Source: Allobosea lupini (GTDB lineage: Bacteria > Pseudomonadota > Alphaproteobacteria > Rhizobiales > Beijerinckiaceae). Taken from it: 64,000 bases of DNA. The translations under genes and the position numbers were made by a program. The DNA is taken from positions 62,001 to 126,000 of the forward strand of contig NZ_FOAN01000008.1 in the NCBI RefSeq assembly GCF_900109525.1, read 5' to 3'. The notes beneath the pieces were generated by a model. The model searched no databases. It was not told the DNA's origin and worked only from the letters and a program-made list of their open reading frames with translations. Positions 59,109 to 64,000 of the stretch are shown here, piece after piece. Positions within the stretch are counted from its first letter, which is position 1. Each line of letters opens with the position of its first letter.

Positions 59109-59391
59109 AAATCGGCCTCCCGGTCAGACAAAAGCCCGCGAGCTTCAACCTCGACGAGGTCGTGACGAAGCTCTCCAGCGGGGGCAATCGCTGGCAGACA
59201 TGAGAGGTGATCCGGCAGGGCCGGATTACCGCTCACCCAGCGTCTGCTTTCAAGAGTAGTCTGCGATGTCACGTTCCAGCGGTCCAGACCGTCGCGCTCA
59301 CACTTCGGGCATTCGTCACCGTTGCGCCACAACCAGACATTGGACCATCGCCTGGGACCGGACATTCGCGGATGAGGAGATCGTCGCAACT

Positions 59392-59985
59392 ATGGCAGAT
59401 CGGTACGCGAACTTCGCCGAGTTCTCAAAAGAGGAGAAGCTAGATTTCGACTACCGGATCTGGCTTAGGGACCTCAGTACGCCGATTGTTGTGCTGGCTC
59501 CCCATGGAGGGTGGATAGAACCCGGCTCATCCGAGGTCGCGGCGGCGATAGCAAGCGAGGATTACTCGCTGTATCTTTTTGAAGGAATCCGTAGAGGCCG
59601 GCCTCATCGCGACCTACACATAACTTCCACCCGCTTTGACGAGCCGCAGGCCACGCAGCTCGTCGGCTCTGCGCAAACAGCGATCGCGGTTCATGGCCGC
59701 CGTGACGGCAATGATCCACGAACTGTCTGGCTTGGTGGACGAAACGCCTCACTTGGAACTGCTATCGCCCAATCTATTGGGGCCGCAGGCTTCGAGATCA
59801 CCGCCGCGGAACGGAGTTTAGCGGGCCGCGAGCCTCTGAATATCTGCAATCGTGGGACTTCTGGAGGCGGCGTGCAATTGGAACTGCCACGTACCCTTCG
59901 CGACGAACTGCTACTCGACGTATTGAGGTTGCAGCTTTTCTGCGATGCGGTCCGCGAGGCAATGCTGGCATCTTTGTCGGCGTAG
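59392..59985 (+). CDS. Poly-gamma-glutamate hydrolase-family protein (phage PghP/YjqB-like)
   Basis: 197 residues from ATG 59392 (GAGGAG 12 nt upstream, rather far); a longer upstream frame is arginine-rich and doubtful. VVLAPHGGWIEPGSSEVA (33-50) has H38 and E43/E48, LHITSTRFDEP has H76, and IAVHGRRD has H101: the zinc-site pattern of PghP/DUF867. PghP is used by phages to cut capsular poly-gamma-glutamate and is found in many prophages. No phage structural genes adjoin it. Convergent with the GHKL/nuclease gene, next to an IS scar. Confidence 0.68.
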   Translation: MADRYANFAEFSKEEKLDFDYRIWLRDLSTPIVVLAPHGGWIEPGSSEVAAAIASEDYSLYLFEGIRRGRPHRDLHITSTRFDEPQATQLVGSAQTAIAVHGRRDGNDPRTVWLGGRNASLGTAIAQSIGAAGFEITAAERSLAGREPLNICNRGTSGGGVQLELPRTLRDELLLDVLRLQLFCDAVREAMLASLSA

Positions 59986-60069
59986 CAGCCCAGGTAACGC
60001 CAGGAAACGATATCAGCTCACTTCGGAAAGCGGACTTAGGCGCGACCGATATCCGGCCCCGGTCTTTAG

Positions 60070-61998
60070 TCACACCGACTGCAGATCTAATCCTCGAGCT
60101 GCTGGAGATCGAGAAAACTGCTCGACGTCGATACCCTGATCTGACAGGAACGGAGCGTCCTTCAGGCGGGCATACAGGTTCAGCATGCGAGCCTCCGCCC
60201 GCCGGATGAACGTATCGTACGCGAGGGGGACAATCCGCGTTGAGCCCTCCTCCCGGACGCGCTCGCGTGGGGCGAGCTTCGAACCCATCACAAAGCAGGT
60301 CACCCTGGTCGACTCCTCGATCAGGCTTTGGTCGAGAAGTTCTGTGACGTATTTCCAAGCCTGATTTTTTTGGTCCATGCTGATTGCGATGCCGGGACGT
60401 TTTAGTTCGACGATGACTAAGTGCTCAACGCCCTCAACTTCGTAGCCATCGCCATACTTGGGGCGGGCGAACAATCCGACGCTACCATCTTCCAGGATGA
60501 CGAAGTCGGGACGATTGAGGCTACCGCGCGCATGGATGCCGAGCAGCTTGCGGATGACTTCGGACATACCCCGGTTGGAGGTAAACTCGATGCTCTCGAA
60601 CTCAGGTCCGAATACCCAGAGGCTGCGTTCGATCAGCGGCTGCAACTCGCGAACCTCGTCAGCGCGCTCGTCTCGCAGCTTCTCGTGAAGCTCCTCAATC
60701 AGCTTCAGACGATTTTGAATCTCGTCGAGCGCTACCTTCGCTGTCGCCACGCTCCAGTCACCGAGGATGGCGTCTAGCTGGTCCAGTTCGTTGGGCTTGA
60801 GGCAATGAAGCTTATCGATCAGGCCGTAGCGCGAGCTCGTGACCTCAAGATTGGCGAGAATCCCAGCCACCTGCTCGATCTGCTCCGCGGTAATCCCGGG
60901 GCATGTATCGACGACGGCGTCGACGAACTCGTGCCAGCGCTCACGCGCTAAGGGCGGTGCGTGGCGAATGGTGTTGGAGAGCCGTCCGCGCACAGTCTCC
61001 TTAGTCTCGCTGCGGCGTTGAGCGCCGTGGGCAAAAATCTCCTCCCGAATCCGGTCTTGGACCAGCGCCTGGGTCTGCTGCCAAACTTGGTTGGTCGACT
61101 GGAAACCCGTCCAATCCGATAGCACTGCGTCGGCCGCGGCCAGGAAGTCGGCGGTTACGATGAAGGTAAAGCGCTTGGCTTCGCTCGTGCGGCCGTCAAG
61201 TATCCGAGTGTAGTCGCTGCCCAGCCATTTGCACTCCCCCACCAGCCGGTTATTCACGTGCCATGCGATGCCGTGCTGACGTGTCGTGCGATCCGCGCGC
61301 TGCGCATCGATCATGACGATCCGTACTTGGCCGTAATCGGGAACCTCGACAAAGCTCTCACGCAGAAAGCCGTCCGGGATATCGTCGAACGTGACCGCTA
61401 CATCATCGACGACGACGGTGAAGTCTGGGTCGGTCAGAAATCGAGTTCCAAGGATCTCACGCACGGCCGCCGCGCTCGTACGGGTTCGGGTGGCGTGGGT
61501 TGCGCGGATTTCCAGGCCGTGGCCGTTGGCCGCACGATGGGACGTCTCGTGCCAGTCGAACGGCAAGGCTCCGCTGGTGCGCTTGACCCGGAACGCCACC
61601 TCCTCACCGGCAGCTCGTGTGATTACGTCGTAGGGGTCGGAGAAGGCGAAACCCGCAAGGCGCCCCTGTCCGTTGCGGCCATAGGGGCGGCGCGGCCTGC
61701 TCCCCCCGATCTCCGGTGGGGGCAGGGAAAATTCGCCTTCAGCCGCGACTCGATTGTAGTTTAGGGTGCGCCAACGCTGGGCGAACTGCTCGCGTGTCAG
61801 GCCCTTGCCGTTGTCTCGGATTGAAAACGGCCTATCGCGCGTGCCGTCAGGCCATTGAATCTCAACGCGGGTGGCGTACGCATCCCACGCGTTGGCGACC
61901 AATTCGACGAGGGCGACAGTCAGATCGCTGATGATGGCGCCGGCATGCTTGTCGAGAAAGCGATCGTCGAAAAGCGTCGGTTCAATTTCCACCGCCAT
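60070..61998 (-). CDS. GHKL-ATPase/PD-(D/E)XK nuclease fusion, putative defence protein
   Basis: 642 residues. N-terminal Hsp90-like ATPase: N-box E32-x3-N36 (VELVANAWDA), G1 box DNGKGL (62-67) and G2 box GRNGQGRLAGF (107-117). A second domain at 195-330 resembles the MORC/MutL-type transducer. Residues 340-460 are helical. The C-terminus has a PD-(D/E)XK-like site: RPDFVIL (D498), then VIVELKRPG (E531, K533), close to the Shedu/DUF4263 string PDF...ELKRP, preceded by ERSLWVFGPEFESI, also like Shedu. Restriction/abortive-infection type ATPase-nuclease is likely. Divergent from the nuclease/OLD pair across 170 nt. Confidence 0.72.
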   Translation of the reverse strand: MAVEIEPTLFDDRFLDKHAGAIISDLTVALVELVANAWDAYATRVEIQWPDGTRDRPFSIRDNGKGLTREQFAQRWRTLNYNRVAAEGEFSLPPPEIGGSRPRRPYGRNGQGRLAGFAFSDPYDVITRAAGEEVAFRVKRTSGALPFDWHETSHRAANGHGLEIRATHATRTRTSAAAVREILGTRFLTDPDFTVVVDDVAVTFDDIPDGFLRESFVEVPDYGQVRIVMIDAQRADRTTRQHGIAWHVNNRLVGECKWLGSDYTRILDGRTSEAKRFTFIVTADFLAAADAVLSDWTGFQSTNQVWQQTQALVQDRIREEIFAHGAQRRSETKETVRGRLSNTIRHAPPLARERWHEFVDAVVDTCPGITAEQIEQVAGILANLEVTSSRYGLIDKLHCLKPNELDQLDAILGDWSVATAKVALDEIQNRLKLIEELHEKLRDERADEVRELQPLIERSLWVFGPEFESIEFTSNRGMSEVIRKLLGIHARGSLNRPDFVILEDGSVGLFARPKYGDGYEVEGVEHLVIVELKRPGIAISMDQKNQAWKYVTELLDQSLIEESTRVTCFVMGSKLAPRERVREEGSTRIVPLAYDTFIRRAEARMLNLYARLKDAPFLSDQGIDVEQFSRSPAARGLDLQSV

Positions 61999-62031
61999 CT
62001 GCGTAGCCTGTCACCTTGGTCTAGGTGGTTG

Positions 62032-62055
62032 ACTATACCGCCCAACCTTTGGTTG
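62032..62055 (-). promoter_or_regulatory. Candidate promoter/operator between divergent defence genes
   Basis: A TATAGT -10-like hexamer (minus strand, 62037-62032) lies 33 nt before the GHKL gene start, and a small palindrome CAACC-TTT-GGTTG (62043-62055) sits just upstream of it, between -10 and -35. The -35 is poor. It could be a repressor site for both divergent genes; the palindrome is short. Confidence 0.3.
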
Positions 62056-62168
62056 TCTTCACCAAAAAATCGGGTAGCGCAGCGCATTTCCGCGAGCAAC
62101 ACGCGTTACGGTAGCGCGATGAACAACATGATTGCGCGATTGCTCGGCGAGCTGCATTTGGGGGATGA

Positions 62169-63077
62169 ATGGCACAGCTGCGGCCTGTCGAATTGAAGTT
62201 CGTCGATGAGCTTTTCCGGATGAGCTCGGGCTACGTCCTCGACTTCACCAACAGCACGTTCGCCGACTTCTTCCACCAGGAAGTTGGGATCGACATCTAC
62301 GACAATGCCTATGCGATCAATGGCGAGAGCAAAGGCAAGCACCTACGCGCCTTCCTCACGATCGGCCAGCCGCGCGCGATTGCGAAGGCGTTGGCTGCGC
62401 TCTGGGAATATCGGGAAGCGGATCGCCTCGGGCGAGGCCAGACCGAGACGGTCGTCAACGCGCAGCGTCGGCTCAGCGCGATCGTGGAGCGGCTCGGCGG
62501 ACCGGCTCTGCCAAGCTACGCGCCTGTTGCTCCCGCAGCAGCCGAAACGACCTCACAAGCCGCGCTGCGGCCATTCCGGGCCGATGAGGCGACTCTCCGC
62601 CGGCTCGATGAGGGCTTTTTGGCACTGCATGAGATGTCAGACGAGCCGCAGGCCCGCGGACGTCATTTCGAATCGCTGCTCACCGACCTTTTCAACGCTT
62701 GGGGCATGGATGCGCGCGGCGGCTTCCACGTCATCGGCGAGCAGATCGACGGGTCCTTCCAGCACGGCAATGACACGTACCTGCTCGAGGCGAAATGGCA
62801 TCGCGCGAAGACGGATGCCACTACACTTCATGGCTTCCAGGGCAAGGTGAACGAGCGGCCAGAATGGACGCGTGGGCTGTTCGTCAGCTTCTCCGGGTTC
62901 ACGGAGGTCGGCCTGCAGGCATTCACGGCCAGGAAGATCATTCTTGCCGATGGAATGGACATCTACGATGCCCTGGCGCGGCGCCTTTCGGTCTCGGACA
63001 TCATCGCGGCCAAGGTTCGGCACGCATCGGAATATCGAAATCCGTTCGAGCGGGTGCGGAGCCTCTTTCCGCTGTGA
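62169..63077 (+). CDS. Mrr-like PD-(D/E)XK restriction endonuclease
   Basis: 302 residues, ATG 62169 after GGGGGATGA. 155-290 is a restriction-endonuclease-like fold: GRHFESLLTDLFNAWGM (E168), IGEQIDGSFQHGNDTYLLEAKWH (split over 189-211; D194, E207, K209), then FHGFQGKV-like helix and GLFVSFSGFTEVGLQAF. This is the Mrr_cat site pattern (E...D...ExK). The first 85 residues (SSGYVLDFTNSTFADFF, KGKHLRAFLTIG) form an N-terminal domain I have seen beside abortive-infection proteins, from memory only. Likely cuts modified or foreign DNA. OLD-family gene follows 69 nt on. Confidence 0.78.
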   Translation: MAQLRPVELKFVDELFRMSSGYVLDFTNSTFADFFHQEVGIDIYDNAYAINGESKGKHLRAFLTIGQPRAIAKALAALWEYREADRLGRGQTETVVNAQRRLSAIVERLGGPALPSYAPVAPAAAETTSQAALRPFRADEATLRRLDEGFLALHEMSDEPQARGRHFESLLTDLFNAWGMDARGGFHVIGEQIDGSFQHGNDTYLLEAKWHRAKTDATTLHGFQGKVNERPEWTRGLFVSFSGFTEVGLQAFTARKIILADGMDIYDALARRLSVSDIIAAKVRHASEYRNPFERVRSLFPL

Positions 63078-63146
63078 ACGCTCCTTCGACCAGCTGCCGG
63101 GCTCACTCCCGATCATCGTCAACCAAGAACAATCGGGCCGGACGCT

Positions 63147-64000
63147 ATGCGCCTTAGCAAGCTCACTATTCGAAATTTCAGGAATTTCCGCTCGGTCGAA
63201 ATCCCGCTTTGCGGCGACGTCGTCTTGCTGGGTGAAAATCGGGTCGGCAAGAGCAACCTGCTGTTTGCGATCCGGCTCATCCTCGACCCGACGCTTCCGG
63301 ACTCGGCGCGGCAGCTCAAGCTGTCGGACCTCTGGGATGGCGCACCGCCGGATTTCAGCGAGGCGATTGAGGTCCATCTGGAGATCGCTGACTTCACCAG
63401 CGATCTGGGCCTTCTCGCGCTTCTCACCGATTTCCGGACCGCGCCCGATCCGACGATCGCCCAGCTGAGCTATGTCTTCCGCAAGAAGGCAGAAGTTGTC
63501 GGGATCCCGCAGTCGAGTGAGGACTGCGAATTTATCGTCTTCGGCGGCGGCGACGAAACCCGCTCGGTGCCGAGCAAGGTCCGCCGGCGCGTGGCGATCG
63601 ATGTGCTCGACGCATTGCGCGATGCCGAGGGACAACTCAGCTCATGGCGCAACTCGCCGCTTCGTCATCTGCTTGAGGAGGCGATCGCTGGCATCGGCCG
63701 CGCGGATCTCGATGCCGTTGCCGCCGAGCTCGACAAGGCGACAACGACATTGGAAGGCTTTGCTACCGTTAAGGCGCTTGAAGAGGATCTGCGCGCCGGC
63801 ATCCTTCATTTGTCCGGGAAAGCGCATGACATCGACGCACGGTTGAGGTTTGCACCGTCCGACCCGCTCCGGCTTTTCCGGGCGATCGCGATGTTCATTG
63901 ACGGGGGTAAGCGGGGCATCGCCGAGGCGAGTCTCGGCTCTGCGAATGTCGCGCTGCTGGCGTTGAAGCTGGCAGAGTTCGCCTGGCGCCGGAAGAAGAA
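63147..64000 (+). CDS. OLD-family ATPase/nuclease, C-terminus beyond window
   Basis: 284 residues are visible from ATG 63147; the gene runs off the right edge. N-terminus MRLSKLTIRNFRNFRSVEIP with Walker A GENRVGKSN (29-37) is that of OLD/RecF-type ABC ATPases; the variant Walker A (GxNxxGKS) suits OLD and GajA proteins. The remaining visible region has the split ATPase insertion, and a TOPRIM nuclease domain would be expected beyond the edge. In Gabija the partner is a UvrD-like helicase, which could lie further right but is unseen. Same strand as the Mrr-like gene, likely one operon. Confidence 0.75.
   Translation, partial: MRLSKLTIRNFRNFRSVEIPLCGDVVLLGENRVGKSNLLFAIRLILDPTLPDSARQLKLSDLWDGAPPDFSEAIEVHLEIADFTSDLGLLALLTDFRTAPDPTIAQLSYVFRKKAEVVGIPQSSEDCEFIVFGGGDETRSVPSKVRRRVAIDVLDALRDAEGQLSSWRNSPLRHLLEEAIAGIGRADLDAVAAELDKATTTLEGFATVKALEEDLRAGILHLSGKAHDIDARLRFAPSDPLRLFRAIAMFIDGGKRGIAEASLGSANVALLALKLAEFAWRRKK

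Larger units (their letters stand above)
58943..59391. other. Gap with IS remnant
   Basis: 449 nt between the SnoaL-like gene and the poly-gamma-glutamate hydrolase homologue. It holds a stem-loop at 58960-58978 and an IS3-type transposase fragment at 59031-59108. The rest has no gene I would support; minus-strand frames read through without family resemblance. Probably debris of an insertion element. Confidence 0.55.

Noticed and set aside
58766..59389. 207-codon minus-strand frame
   Set aside because: It overlaps the SnoaL-like gene and the IS remnant on the other strand, has no family motif and no good ribosome site. It reads as an antisense frame in GC-rich DNA.
59392..59985. Prophage
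   Set aside because: A PghP-like gene alone does not make a prophage; no integrase, terminase, capsid, tail or lysis gene is present around it.
63147..64000. Complete Gabija (GajA-GajB) system
   Set aside because: Only the OLD-type N-terminus is visible; no TOPRIM or UvrD-like helicase can be seen, so the call is limited to an OLD-family ATPase.

Overview
The window is GC-rich and almost wholly protein-coding, and looks like an accessory stretch of a soil or plant-associated alphaproteobacterium, most likely Hyphomicrobiales (Rhizobiales: Bosea/Bradyrhizobium-like). This rests on the gene families present (two large winged-helix/STAND-ATPase regulators, Tat-exported dipeptide-type solute-binding protein, IorAB-type molybdenum hydroxylase, many Tat-signal hydrolases) and on codon usage. 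It is an inference by eye, with no rRNA or marker gene to confirm it. I saw no tRNA, rRNA or CRISPR array.

Layout. (1) 1-9972, all minus strand: a stress/xenobiotic cluster beneath a 952-residue winged-helix/ATPase regulator (EHN epoxide hydrolase, cupin, VOC protein, FMN reductase, DipZ-like thioredoxin protein, SDR, alpha/beta hydrolase, edge-truncated Ohr/OsmC). Three of its gaps share CGTTA-type repeats. (2) 10370-12368: an acyl-CoA-dehydrogenase-like flavoprotein divergent from an HxlR regulator, with a perfect palindrome between them. (3) 12700-14778: a PAS-PAS-GGDEF-EAL c-di-GMP enzyme. (4) 15073-23696: a second winged-helix/ATPase regulator divergent from a five-gene peptide/nickel-type ABC importer, with three TTTACC boxes exactly 10 bp apart between them. 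(5) 23726-30617, minus: small oxidoreductases and hydrolases (AKR, SDR, haloalkane-dehalogenase-like, chloroperoxidase-like, DJ-1, ABM, VOC, secreted hydrolase). (6) 30990-37927, plus: GlcG-like protein, IorA, IorB, diheme cytochrome c, MFS exporter, and a cNMP/thioredoxin-reductase-like flavoprotein. An 18-mer occurs in inverted orientation in front of this operon and of the divergent hydrolase. (7) 38121-49531, minus: amine-oxidase-like flavoprotein, CPA1 antiporter, a VOC/esterase fusion (MhqO+MhqD-like), GST, MoaF/SnoaL protein, a signal-less ABC-type binding protein, YcaC-like hydrolase, SnoaL protein, AraC, secreted hydrolase, AraC. (8) 49970-58942: SDR, amidohydrolase, hydrolase, outer-membrane channel, LysR with a palindromic operator, lipoprotein, quinone reductase, ABM and SnoaL proteins. 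(9) 58943-64000: an IS remnant, a phage-type poly-gamma-glutamate hydrolase homologue and a likely anti-phage module: a GHKL-ATPase/PD-(D/E)XK fusion divergent from an Mrr-like nuclease and an OLD-family ATPase cut by the window edge.

Most of the window reads as detoxification of electrophiles, quinones and peroxides, organised as small regulons each with its own regulator. The last 5 kb is different in kind: a mobile-DNA scar and nuclease/ATPase genes typical of defence islands. That segment, and the conserved boxes in front of regulated genes, are the most interesting parts.
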